The notes under the pieces were generated by a model that saw only the letters and a list, made by a program, of their open reading frames with translations, did not search any database and was not told the DNA's origin. From Barthelona sp. PCE (lineage: Eukaryota > Metamonada: BaSk clade): a DNA stretch of 64,000 bases. Positions 28,495-38,030 of this stretch are shown in pieces. Both the position numbers and the translations under genes were made by a program. Positions within the stretch are counted from its first letter, which is position 1; every line of letters begins with the position of its first letter. The stretch is from assembly GCA_040285745.1 (NCBI GenBank), contig JAUFOR010000003.1, positions 1,116,001 to 1,180,000 on the forward strand, in the 5' to 3' direction.

Positions 28495-28766
28495 CTACAG
28501 CCGATAGGACTTCGGAGGCTAACTAACTCTGAAGAGCGAATGAATCTCTCTAGATATCGTTCGACTTCTTGTTGCCTCTGGCTGTCTGTTGATGTCTACT
28601 GAGAATAAAGAAGACGAGAAAGAGGTGGAAAACGTAGATTTACGTTTCTTCCCTCTTTTGAGACTTATTATTTTATTTATTTTTAAACTATTGTGGGTGT
28701 AGGTACGAGGTACCTGCGTCCTCAGTAGGCTCGTCTTCTTCTGAATCCCACTCTGAAACTCAGTAA
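28495..28766 (+). ncRNA. Candidate structured non-coding RNA, class unknown
   Basis: This stretch has no credible ORF but unusually dense complementary pairing. Helices seen: 28537-28563, a hairpin of 7 plus 4 bp with a CUCU loop; 28619-28658, a long hairpin closing on GAUU; 28695-28721, a 12-bp hairpin with loop GAG; an 11-bp long-range helix 28608-28618 with 28730-28740; and 28597-28603 pairing with 28759-28765 (or alternatively with 28721-28727). Several pairs are G-U, which are allowed only if the plus strand is transcribed. A U-rich single strand (28661-28690) lies between hairpins. Class not identified; no tRNA, U-snRNA or SRP signature is convincing. Confidence 0.5.
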
Positions 28767-28771
28767 ACACA

Positions 28772-30651
28772 CTAGCAAGTTTTACTCCTTTGATAGAGTA
28801 ACATGCACTCGAAGTAAGAATCTTGGTCTATACGAATAGAATCATCAACAACTGTGTATTCCGTTATCATAAATTTCTCATTTAACACATCATATTCGTA
28901 ATATTGCGCCTTTTTAGAAGTCACACACAATCTTTTTTCATCGAATTCATCGCTAAAAGCATGCAAACAAATTAGTCCAGCTGACGAAAATCTGAAAATT
29001 CCGTTCTCAAGGACAAATACGGTTTCTGAGAGAAAGCCCAAACATCTACACGGTTCCAAGATAGGGGTAGATTCCCATACGTCTGTTTTATGCCATACGT
29101 GATCTGAAGACACAATCATATCAGTAAAAAACGGGTTTACGCGACAATTACTCGTTGAAAATGGTAACTCCACAACACTCACATCGTCATCATCCCCGCA
29201 TATGTACATATTGCACTCCAATGTTAAAACAACTCTATTTTCAGAAACGTCATGAACAACAAATTGACTATCACAATCACAGATTATATCACAAACACTA
29301 TATGCATTACCTTCATCGGATCTTCTGTGAAAAGAAATGCATCTTAAATATTCATCATCATTCTCAAGCGTTATTTGCTCTAAAAAAACGACATCATTTT
29401 GGAATATAGATAGAACACGATGTTCATCATCTATTGCTGTTGCTCTACAGTCAAACATGGCACATAGTTCACGTTGCTTCCATTTATAATCCCAAAAGTA
29501 CTCATCATCGCCAACACCGAAACAAAAAGAGATGTTCTTATAAAAAATCATGTTTTTCGTCCAAGAAACATTATATACATCATTTTTCACGAATAACATC
29601 TTATTGTGCATGAAATCCAAGAAAAAAAAACCATGTGGCATAAAATAGACAATTCCATCATTAAAAACATAACCAAATTTGGTCAAATTGTAGACAATAG
29701 GCAGCTCTTCAGCCATGTGCACGACGGAATCGCTGTAATATATCACGTTGTTAGAAACAGAAAATACATGCCTGGGTCGAGAAACAAATGAAAATGAGAA
29801 AGGTTCAAAATCTATTACACATGATATTTCAGGAAAACAGCATCTTGTAAACTTAACTACTGGCTCATTTCCTTCCCAAAATAATTCTAAAATCCCTGAT
29901 TTACCAATCAAGAAAAAAACAATCATTCGAAGTACACGACGTTTAACAGAAAATTCCAATAAAAAACATTGTCTAGGCAAATCTACCATTGTTTGCCCAT
30001 TTACCTGAGGAAAAAGTGTCTCTATGTTCATTAATTCAGGCCCTGAATCGGTTATATGAATCAAACTAAATTTTGTATTCATATATAACCACGGAAATAC
30101 AAAAGCTACATCTGAATTTATGGCCGGTACGATCATAGGCATTTCAAAAGGATCAAACAACTCCGTACCAGAATTACTAATGATATTATTAGCAATATTA
30201 TTTTTGTGAAAAAATTTTTTTTCAACAAATACATAATCCCCAATTGGGAAGACATTGGTCAACATCAGATCAATTTCTTCCATGCTAATCCTTTGAATGG
30301 GAGAAGTATTTAACTCAAAAACTATCAAATATGAACGTAAAGCAAATATCAATGCAATTTCCTTTGTTATCATGAAAATATTAATTGTCTCAATTGGTAA
30401 ACAATCGACAATATAAGACGTGACCTCTTTGGTATATATATCAACAAAACAAATTTCAAAACATTGTTAGCCATCACATATAAAGTATGGTCATCCATCC
30501 CTTGACTTTGACATCCATAAGTACTGCAATCTTTAGATTTATCCGTCGTAAATAATCCCAAACATGATTCTGAAACACTAAACTCAAGATTTCCCTCATA
30601 ATTTAAGCTTGTTAGCCCTGTGGGTTCATCAAATGGAATTATTTGAGGCAT
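28772..30651 (-). CDS. Beta-rich propeller-like protein, frame broken once
   Basis: Two overlapping frames make one gene. A first frame starts at the ATG at 30651, immediately after a TTTTTACCTTTTTC element, and closes at 30370. A second frame, -1 relative to it, runs 30373 to 28772 (533 codons from its first Met) and is already open from 30466. Homology to the neighbour at 31522-33480 continues across the junction (FVDIYTKEV in the second frame aligns with FVNVRTLEV), so the break lies near 30445-30465. The product is beta-rich throughout (MPHGFFFLDFMHNKMLFV) with no recognised domain. The break may be a sequencing error, a recent mutation or recoding. No canonical -1 slippery heptamer is seen. 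Confidence 0.65.
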
Positions 30652-30666
30652 GAAAAAGGTAAAAAG
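30652..30666 (-). promoter_or_regulatory. Initiator-like element TTTTTACCTTTTTC
   Basis: Reads TTTTTACCTTTTTC directly into the ATG at 30651 on the minus strand. With so little room, the 5' UTR must be a few bases if transcription begins in the element. It marks 30651, not 30373, as the true start of this gene. Confidence 0.55.
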
Positions 30667-30848
30667 TAGTTAAACACACATTATGCTGGAAGATTATTTG
30701 ACTAGTAACTCTTAATTGACATATACGGCCACATTAACATACAATAAACAATATGTAAATGCTTTACCTTTTTGGTCCTCTTTTTGACATACTTTTAGGT
30801 CTTATTTACACCTTTTGGTCATATTTTCTTGCACACCTACACTAACAA

Positions 30849-31520
30849 ATGATTGCAACGAATTTTACATGCGACAAATCTACAATGACCGCTACAGATA
30901 GAAACGAAGCAACCGTCAAGAATCAAACTATCTTATCTGACAACATCCTTCTCGTCAAAGCTTCCCCCAACGCTCCAGACTTCTCAAATAGTTATGATAT
31001 TGCTTTTTCTTTAGTAACAACTATTCATCCCTACATGGTCGATAGCTCTCACTTCACACTTCTAGATCTCGCACACGAGAGTATTCCTGCTGTCACTGAT
31101 GATTTTTTGAACAGCAATCCAGCTGAATTGGAAGAAGTGAAACATTTGGCAAAAAAAATTTGGGGACATGATGGTATTGTTATAATAAGCACGCCTATGA
31201 TGAACTTCAACGTTCCTGCGAACCTCAAACAACTTATTGATGTTACAATTCAAGCTGGGTTGAACTTCTGCTACACAGAACAAGGACCTGAAGGGCTGAT
31301 GAACCCAGAGAAGACACGTATCTTCTTATGTATCTCTTCGGGTGGCATTTATGATAACGAGCGACGTGCTTATGATCACGTAAAACTCTATCTTGAACAG
31401 ATTGCTGATTTTGTCGGCTTAAAGGTAGAAAAAACATTCTGGTGGGGTGGTACCTCAATGCCCGGTGCACAGGAACGTAAGAGAGCGCTGCTTGATGAAA
31501 TGAATGATTACTTTGAATAA
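30849..31520 (+). CDS. FMN-dependent NADH:azoreductase / NAD(P)H quinone reductase (AcpD family)
   Basis: 223 aa. Flavodoxin-like fold: LLVKASPNAPDFSNS (FMN phosphate loop position), PMMNFNVPANLKQLID and NFCYTEQGPEGL are characteristic of AcpD/AzoR, and CISSGGIYD matches the second flavin loop. The family reduces azo dyes and quinones with NADH. The first ~28 residues look like a non-conserved extension; Met13 is an alternative start. TTTACACCTTTTGG lies 30-45 bases upstream. The family is mainly bacterial, so lateral acquisition is likely but unproven. The stop is one base from the stop of the convergent gene. Confidence 0.92.
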   Translation: MIATNFTCDKSTMTATDRNEATVKNQTILSDNILLVKASPNAPDFSNSYDIAFSLVTTIHPYMVDSSHFTLLDLAHESIPAVTDDFLNSNPAELEEVKHLAKKIWGHDGIVIISTPMMNFNVPANLKQLIDVTIQAGLNFCYTEQGPEGLMNPEKTRIFLCISSGGIYDNERRAYDHVKLYLEQIADFVGLKVEKTFWWGGTSMPGAQERKRALLDEMNDYFE

Positions 31521-31521
31521 A

Positions 31522-33480
31522 TCAATTCACAAATATTGTTCTACTATACTCATCATTCTCATCAAATGGGTTATGTAACGACGAAACAAACTTTGCATTG
31601 TAAAAAAATTGCTCTAAACAAAATACTTCCGTTGTAAGCTTCCACTCTTCGTTAACAAACTCAACATTATGAATTACCATGGAATTGCATTCATTGTCGT
31701 ACAGGTAACGACGGTACACCATGGAATCTAAATCTATTTTGGCTTTTTTTCCAGAAAGACCAAACAGCTTAGTTACTTCCAAATTTGATGTGTATCTATA
31801 AACTCCGTCGTACAAGATTACAGTATTTCCATCCAAAAACATTGTTGAGTTGTCTCTTCTAACATTTAAAGTTACACTCTTACCAGTTTCTGCATTATAC
31901 AGAAATCCCTTATTTTCAACGATAAAGAAGTTTGTATTAAAACGATTGACTATCAGATTACCGTAAATAGACTCACAATCGATTTGCACATCTTCTCTTT
32001 CCCAATTATTTAATTCATTTCGAGAAACCGTAACTAAGCTAAAACCACGCACAAAAAAAATAATCTTGTTATCCGATACATATAACTCCCTTGCATACTT
32101 ATCAAAGCGTACAATATCCTCAACCTGTTGGCTTGGAACATGCAACAAATGATGACCATCAGAAACAAACAAAATGGATTCTCTACAACCAGTTATAACT
32201 TTACCCTTCCTTATTGAGACACATGTTGAGAACGCGGAGTTGATCCCCTTTCGAGTATCAACACAATACCATCGATCATCTATTCTAATAACAGGCTGAA
32301 TAATATTGGAACATGTGATTAAACAATCTGTTGAGTTTTTGTTAGGGTGCTTACGCACATACATCACTTCATTTGCTGCAAAATCCAAGAATAACAAACC
32401 ACATGGACTAACATAACACACTGACTTGTTAAAAACTAATGTCATATTAGTAAGATCATTGACTCTAGGGTACAAGATGTTCCTTGAAGCAAGCACTCCG
32501 ATAATATTCAATGTGTTCATTTTAATTTGAAAAGCGTGGTAATATGACAGAGGGTGAATAACAGAAAATTCATGCGAAAAAGGTGTTGTCCTAAAGCAAA
32601 CAGGTTCAATCTCAGTGGTCATGAATGAATATGTGTCTCCAACAACTGTGAGTAATCGCCCCTGTACTTTTTTCCAACCATAAGGAAAAAACAGAATTGA
32701 TAATCGTCGTTCAGTAATACTAAACTCTAAAAGAAATGCCTGAGTAGCTTTAAAACATGGTAGATTTGGAAATATTTCATGCAATGCAATTTCATGTGTT
32801 CCACTATCAAAATAAAAAAGAGAAAAAAAGCGATAATCATCATCTTTTCTAGGTGCTCTTAAAATTGCATTAGTATTATGTAATATATAATAGTTAGCTT
32901 CCTGTGCATGTTCTAACACACGTAATTGTATATTTTCTGATGAAAATCTTTCAATATTTCCAAATTTGCCCAATTTAAGAGATGCAAAATACTCACCTAA
33001 AGAAAAATACTCTAAATCTGACCAAACACCTTCTTCAGTCAACAGATTAACGTTGTTTTCATCGTTTAACTCAAAAAGAAATTGATATCCGTTTGCCATT
33101 CGTATATAACCAGTTCTTTTAGTCGTTAAAAAGAGATAAGAAATTCTATCATATACATATGTCATTTTTTCAACTTCTAATGTGCGAACGTTAACAAAAT
33201 AGACGTTAATCTTATCGTTAAATGATACTTCCGATGCATAAATAATATCTTTATCCCATAAAGCTTGTTGAAACATCTTTAAATCTTTTCCACTGTTAAC
33301 AAGTGTCATTGGGTCACCTTTGAGAGTGAGCGTTACATCAAATTCGTCCAGTGAATCGTATTCTGAAGAATTTTCCAATGGAAGAAACTTTAGTGATGAT
33401 CCACCACCAAAAACAATTGTCCCGAAACAAGAATTACCCAAGTTCACAGTTATAATATCGATATCTGAGATATTTGGCAT
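31522..33480 (-). CDS. Beta-rich propeller-like protein, paralogue of the frameshifted neighbour
   Basis: 652 aa; the ATG at 33480 is chosen because an ATCAACCCCTTTTT element ends right at it, while the longer frame overlaps the element. The sequence is almost entirely beta-strand-like (PCGLLFLDFAANEVMYVRK; ILYDGVYRYTSNLEVTKLFG) and lacks long helices. It aligns along its length with the frameshifted gene 28772-30651, so the pair flanks the azoreductase as a dispersed tandem duplication. It also recalls the N-terminal region of the kinase fusion proteins at the left of the window. No enzyme motif is seen and function is unknown. Confidence 0.82.
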   Translation of the reverse strand: MPNISDIDIITVNLGNSCFGTIVFGGGSSLKFLPLENSSEYDSLDEFDVTLTLKGDPMTLVNSGKDLKMFQQALWDKDIIYASEVSFNDKINVYFVNVRTLEVEKMTYVYDRISYLFLTTKRTGYIRMANGYQFLFELNDENNVNLLTEEGVWSDLEYFSLGEYFASLKLGKFGNIERFSSENIQLRVLEHAQEANYYILHNTNAILRAPRKDDDYRFFSLFYFDSGTHEIALHEIFPNLPCFKATQAFLLEFSITERRLSILFFPYGWKKVQGRLLTVVGDTYSFMTTEIEPVCFRTTPFSHEFSVIHPLSYYHAFQIKMNTLNIIGVLASRNILYPRVNDLTNMTLVFNKSVCYVSPCGLLFLDFAANEVMYVRKHPNKNSTDCLITCSNIIQPVIRIDDRWYCVDTRKGINSAFSTCVSIRKGKVITGCRESILFVSDGHHLLHVPSQQVEDIVRFDKYARELYVSDNKIIFFVRGFSLVTVSRNELNNWEREDVQIDCESIYGNLIVNRFNTNFFIVENKGFLYNAETGKSVTLNVRRDNSTMFLDGNTVILYDGVYRYTSNLEVTKLFGLSGKKAKIDLDSMVYRRYLYDNECNSMVIHNVEFVNEEWKLTTEVFCLEQFFYNAKFVSSLHNPFDENDEYSRTIFVN

Positions 33481-33539
33481 AAAAAGGGGTTGATGTGAGA
33501 AGGTTGAAAAACAATTTTCTGATAAAATGAAAGGTTTTA

Positions 33540-36080
33540 CTAGCAATTCAACCCCAAATCAGCATGTGAAATATCAGATAAGCCCATCCACTGACGCATT
33601 GCATTAATGATCTGGATATCACGGTGTACACGAGTGTAACCATCACCAGCATCATAACCACAAGAATCTGCCTTATAAGCAGGGAAATAAGGAACTCCAA
33701 CACATTCTTTGCAGTCTTGGGCGGTGCCTGTACACATCTTGCAATCGGAGTAACCATCAGGAACGGAACGAATACCCTGATACCACCAGTAAGAAGACAA
33801 GACCAACTTCAAACGTGCGTTATCACAACCATAAGGACTGGTAAAGAGTCTCTTCTCAAATTCACGATGTTGGTTAATAGCTGAAGGGCCAACTTTTGTT
33901 AAAACAACACCTTTATCCTGCAAATCACGAGAAGTGGAACCCGTTGAAGCTGACTCATCAAAATCATCGTTTTCAATTGCAGTTGGGTAATTAGAGTCAC
34001 AAAATGGCTGCAGAGGATAGCTTGCGTCCCAAATCATTATGTTTTTAGCTTCTTCATTTGAAAAACCATTTGCAAGCAAATATTTACGCAAACCATAAGT
34101 AAATGAGTATGGTGAATTGGGATTTCCAATAAGCATATCACGCTCACCGCCAGTCAACACCTCGAGATACATCACCATTGATTCGGGAATGTGCCCACCT
34201 AAAAACTTACGGACGTACTTGAATATTCCAGCCAGATCTTGAGGTCTTATGTGCTTGGCAGCATCAACACGGCCACCCTGGCCACCTGCACTGATGAACT
34301 CAACAATATAAGAAGCAATACGGCGCTGTGTGTAATCATCTGATGTGTCAATATCTGTCAAACCAGAAAGTGCCATTGCGTTCAAAATCAGAGGATCGTT
34401 CCACGAGATGGATCCTCCATACACTGCGTGGTACGAAGACGGAGGAAGAGCTGCGTATGGGTTTTCGTTAATAAGGGGGTTTCCTGTTCTAGGCGTTGCT
34501 TTGTATGCAAAACCGGATGAAATCCACCAAGGAAGAGGTCCATTCTTCCTGAACAGGTTCTGCGACGATGTCTTGGGGCCCCAGACGTCACAGTGTCCAC
34601 CGTTATCGTTCCTATGATAATACATGTCATTTCCAGAACCAGTTGAGTGGTTAATTATGAAGTCATTGATTATACCAACACCATGACTGCGACATGTGTC
34701 GACCATATCGATGAATTCGGAATATGAGCCATATCTGCTCTCGAAATCATACCCAGTAGGTTGATAATTGAAGAACCAAGGATTAAACTGACCACCGTAA
34801 TTGGCATGGAAATCCAGTAGGTGGCCCATCGTTTGTACCTTAACGGCTAGGTATCCTGCCTTGCCCATAAACTCGCATTCACGGGCAACGTCTGTGTACT
34901 TCCAACCGAAAAGTTCTACCACAGCACCCTTCTTTCCGCCTTCATAGTTATCTGGGCGTTGTTTCATGGGTGTGGCCTGCCAAACAAAACGAATGGGGTT
35001 AAGTGTAACCTTCAATCCGGTTTTTGTCGACTTCACAACAACATTAACGATATCTCTATGTGAAGTATCATACTTTTTCTGGGGGTTAGACGAACACTTT
35101 CCATCAAAACAAAACACCAATTTATCGTCTGTATGCTTCTGTAGTGTAACAATAACTAGATTAGCTGAGGTCATTGATGGGTCTGTGTACTGAATTGAAC
35201 CATACGCCATAACAGCACTTAATCCGCCATATCTTTCATCGTAGTCCGCATCCCCTGGGCGTGGCGCCTGCCAGCCGTAATCACCGAACTTAGAGGAAGG
35301 TGTATGGATATCATCCTTCGTTAGATCGCCTGCAGGGTTAGGCACCTGATATGTCTCACAACCAGGAAGACCACATGAGTAATCCTGAGGGTAACACTGG
35401 GTGTTATCGTTAGGGCACATCTTATAGTTTTTCAAACATGCTGTAATATGGCACTCACCAGAGCCACACTGACAAAGAGCCACTTTTGGTCCTTTTGTAC
35501 ATTTCTTGCCACAACCTCCACAGTTACTATTATCATTAAGAAAGTCGGTCATGCAAATACCATCAACTCCCTTACATGTTCCATAGTTGGCGTCGCAAAC
35601 ACATTCACCGTTAACATCACGGCCGTGCGGTCCGCAGTTCTTTCCTTTGCGTGCACAGTTGTATCCGTAGTATCCAGGATCACAAACGCACAGGTTTGGT
35701 GTTTCGAGTGTACCATGTTGACAATCTGAAATCTTTGAAGCTGGTGCAACCTGACCGTTTTGGAGTGTGTATGCTCCCTTATCGGTGATGTGGTAGTTTT
35801 GCCCGTTGTTGTTGTCCCAATCATGCCCATTTGTCATGTCAAAAATGAGATCATTGGAATTGATAATGGAGTATTTCCAACCAGAATAGCTTGGGTTACT
35901 AGAAGTTCCTAACTCATCACCTGGAACGCTATTCCAGGTTTTACCTCCATCTATTGAATCGTGGATGTATACAGTGTCCCAATTCGTCTTGTAATACACA
36001 GCAATATGTGCATTGCAGGAAATGCATAATGTTATCAAACAGAGTATCAAACAGAGTACAGATGCGGATTTTGGACGCAT
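33540..36080 (-). CDS. Secreted alpha-amylase (GH13) with N-terminal starch-binding and Cys-rich modules
   Basis: 846 aa. Signal peptide ~1-24 (LCLILCLITLCISCNA). Residues ~25-115 resemble a starch-binding CBM25/26-type module (VYIHDSIDGGKTWNSVPGDE). An EGF-like, Cys-rich stretch follows at ~120-235 (CVCDPGYYGYNC; NCGGCGKKC). The GH13 barrel shows region I DFIINHS (~471-477), region II GGRVDAAKHI with the nucleophile Asp (~604), region III MYLEVLTG with the acid/base Glu (~639), and IENDDFD as the likely region IV, where the usual NHD is NDD. It hydrolyses starch or glycogen outside the cell or in digestive vacuoles. The module combination is unusual, but catalysis looks preserved apart from region IV. 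Confidence 0.92.
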   Translation of the reverse strand: MRPKSASVLCLILCLITLCISCNAHIAVYYKTNWDTVYIHDSIDGGKTWNSVPGDELGTSSNPSYSGWKYSIINSNDLIFDMTNGHDWDNNNGQNYHITDKGAYTLQNGQVAPASKISDCQHGTLETPNLCVCDPGYYGYNCARKGKNCGPHGRDVNGECVCDANYGTCKGVDGICMTDFLNDNSNCGGCGKKCTKGPKVALCQCGSGECHITACLKNYKMCPNDNTQCYPQDYSCGLPGCETYQVPNPAGDLTKDDIHTPSSKFGDYGWQAPRPGDADYDERYGGLSAVMAYGSIQYTDPSMTSANLVIVTLQKHTDDKLVFCFDGKCSSNPQKKYDTSHRDIVNVVVKSTKTGLKVTLNPIRFVWQATPMKQRPDNYEGGKKGAVVELFGWKYTDVARECEFMGKAGYLAVKVQTMGHLLDFHANYGGQFNPWFFNYQPTGYDFESRYGSYSEFIDMVDTCRSHGVGIINDFIINHSTGSGNDMYYHRNDNGGHCDVWGPKTSSQNLFRKNGPLPWWISSGFAYKATPRTGNPLINENPYAALPPSSYHAVYGGSISWNDPLILNAMALSGLTDIDTSDDYTQRRIASYIVEFISAGGQGGRVDAAKHIRPQDLAGIFKYVRKFLGGHIPESMVMYLEVLTGGERDMLIGNPNSPYSFTYGLRKYLLANGFSNEEAKNIMIWDASYPLQPFCDSNYPTAIENDDFDESASTGSTSRDLQDKGVVLTKVGPSAINQHREFEKRLFTSPYGCDNARLKLVLSSYWWYQGIRSVPDGYSDCKMCTGTAQDCKECVGVPYFPAYKADSCGYDAGDGYTRVHRDIQIINAMRQWMGLSDISHADLGLNC

Positions 36081-36148
36081 TTAATGATGTAAAATTCCCT
36101 AATAAAAGAAATAAAGAGGAGAGGAAAAAGTGAAACAGTACTCATACT

Positions 36149-36751
36149 TTATTGCTCAGTAACACCTGTTGTCTCAGCTACACTCTGTTGTTTAGCGTGT
36201 GCTTGCTCATATCTAACACGTTTAGCCTCTTTACGACGTTTATCACGGAGATATGAAGGATTAACAATCTCCAACTGCTCATCCGTCAAATCATCCAAAT
36301 AAACAGACTGTCTGGAGTCAAACGTCATAGTCACGGGCCCAGACAGGTGTAAATCAATGTCCATGTACTCACCAAACTGACCTGTTTCAATGGGTGAGCT
36401 ATGCTCTCCACGCATATATTCGATAAACTTGTTATATAACTCCTGTGCCTCTGTTGGTGCCATGGCTCGGTGGAATTTCGGTCTTTTTCCTCCCCAAATC
36501 GTATACAGAGTGAACTGTGATACAATTAATACAGGTATATTAAGATCACGAACTGAAGCTCTCCATGATCTTTGTTGATCATCCTGGAATATCTTTGAAT
36601 CAAGGATCTTCTTAGACGCCCACTCAAAATCTTCCTCTGAATCACCAGAAGTAAAACCGACAAGAACTGCTATTCCTTTTTCAATAGCACCGCTTATTTC
36701 ACCGCTGACCGTGACTGACCCACTGTCTACCCTCTGAAGAACCAAACGCAT
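36149..36751 (-). CDS. DTD1: D-aminoacyl-tRNA deacylase (DTD)
   Basis: 200 aa. It hydrolyses D-amino acids (and Gly mis-charged on tRNA-Ala) from tRNA. The N-terminal MRLVLQRVDSGSVTV, the signature SQFTL (~78-82) and the cross-subunit motif SGPVTM (~137-142) are all present, giving a full DTD domain of ~150 residues. The C-terminal 45 residues are a charged, Q-rich extension (YLRDKRRKEAKRVRYEQAH) common in eukaryotic versions. TTTTTTACCCATTTCTTTTG lies 35-50 bases upstream. Confidence 0.95.
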   Translation of the reverse strand: MRLVLQRVDSGSVTVSGEISGAIEKGIAVLVGFTSGDSEEDFEWASKKILDSKIFQDDQQRSWRASVRDLNIPVLIVSQFTLYTIWGGKRPKFHRAMAPTEAQELYNKFIEYMRGEHSSPIETGQFGEYMDIDLHLSGPVTMTFDSRQSVYLDDLTDEQLEIVNPSYLRDKRRKEAKRVRYEQAHAKQQSVAETTGVTEQ

Positions 36752-37286
36752 TGTGTATAATGTGCAATAATGTCAAAAAAAGACAAAAGAAATGGGTAAA
36801 AAATTGTTTTTCAGACGAAATATTCATACTCCAATCTTATACTTCTGTATTAGAAGTAGAAAGCGCAGAATAAAACCGGTTTACTTCAAGTATTCTGAGT
36901 TCTTCAACCTTGCTTCATACCACCGTTATTATTATTATACTAATGACAAAGGTGTTACCTTTATGGTCTGATTCCGGTCGTTTATTTTGCAAACAATTTG
37001 CGTTCAAAGTGAAATTATGCTAATAGTCCTGACAAATAGTACATTAAATATTTCTACATCCTGAAATTGTATTAAAACAAAAATATCTGTAAAAAATCAG
37101 TTTACTTTCCCTCTATTGCCCCTTTTCAGGAAGATTCTAAGGAGAATATAGAAATAGAAGAAACAACACAAAAAGATGTTATGCAGGTAATATTAATTTT
37201 CAGCAACCATTCCCAAATTTGTTCCGTTTAGCCACAACTTAATATATATGTATGAGTAATAACAATAAATGTTTTACAAGAGTACA
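36752..37286. other. Intergenic, 535 bp, with a possible minute spliced gene
   Basis: It holds the DTD promoter and the 3' flank of the DNAI7-like gene. On the plus strand, an ATG at 36942 opens a 26-codon frame. Further on, a polypyrimidine tract ending TTTTCAG at 37123-37129 is followed by a 57-base exon-like stretch (EDSKENIEIEETTQ) ending CAG/GTAATA. This could be a remnant or a tiny intron-containing gene, but evidence is too weak to call a CDS. Confidence 0.3.
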
Positions 37287-37997
37287 TTAACTATCGTCTT
37301 CTTCGACTTCCTTGATCTCGTAAGCCTGTGGTATATCCATATCTGTTGTCCTGAATACGTTCAAATAGCTGAATAATGACTTCAGATGATGGGCTTGTAC
37401 AACGCTCACATCATCAACTGTGATGCCTAAGTCCTTTGACATGCCCTGAGTCGCGGCATGTGCCCAGTTTGCTTCTGTGGTCACAGTCGTGTTTACCCAG
37501 CCTCCCTTCATCGCGAGCTCTCTAATTGCTACATCATCGCACTCCAACGCTACGGGATTACGTCGCAGGACACGTCTGGGTGCCTTTTTCTGATCAGCGG
37601 GCTGTACTTCCTCTATAGAAGGAAGCATAGCATCAAAGATGTACGTTTCCCTATGATATGAAGATCTACATTCATGGAACCAAGGTAAAAATGAGAGGAC
37701 GGTTTCGAGTCTCTCCAGTGTTGCATCGCTCATCTCCACTTTGTTCTTCTCTGGAATATTCGGGAGACTGAACTCACCCATACTCATCAGCTGTGGGACT
37801 AGATAACCTGCAGGGTGCCATGACTCCATGTCTACCGATACACCCTTGTCTGAAATGAAGAAGGAGAACTCAAGTTCGTTCAGGGGGAAGCTGTGGAAGA
37901 TGTTACCTTGTGGAATAATGGATTTATACTGAGGTTCACCGTAAAGCAAACGCAGCTCGACAATATCGCTCGGCTTCTCGAGCACAGGTTGAACGTA

Positions 37998-38030
<33 letters not shown>

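Noticed and set aside
28557-28566. B-box-like GTTCGACTTC as part of a tRNA
   Set aside because: No acceptor, D or anticodon stem in register, and internal TTTT runs argue against Pol III transcription of the plus strand.
28594-28740. Simultaneous pseudoknot of the two crossing helices
   Set aside because: A zero-base linker between the 3' strands and only four bases between the 5' strands make both helices together sterically unlikely; alternative pairing is preferred.
28519-28770. Minus-strand ORF of 83 codons
   Set aside because: It begins at GTG, has no recognisable feature, and overlaps a region with strong RNA-like pairing.
30430-30470. Programmed -1 slippery site for the frame break
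   Set aside because: No X-XXY-YYZ heptamer in the required phase was found in the overlap.
30430-30475. Short intron (38 bases GT-AG) to repair the frame
   Set aside because: It would remove FVDIYTKEV, which aligns to the paralogue and so appears coding.
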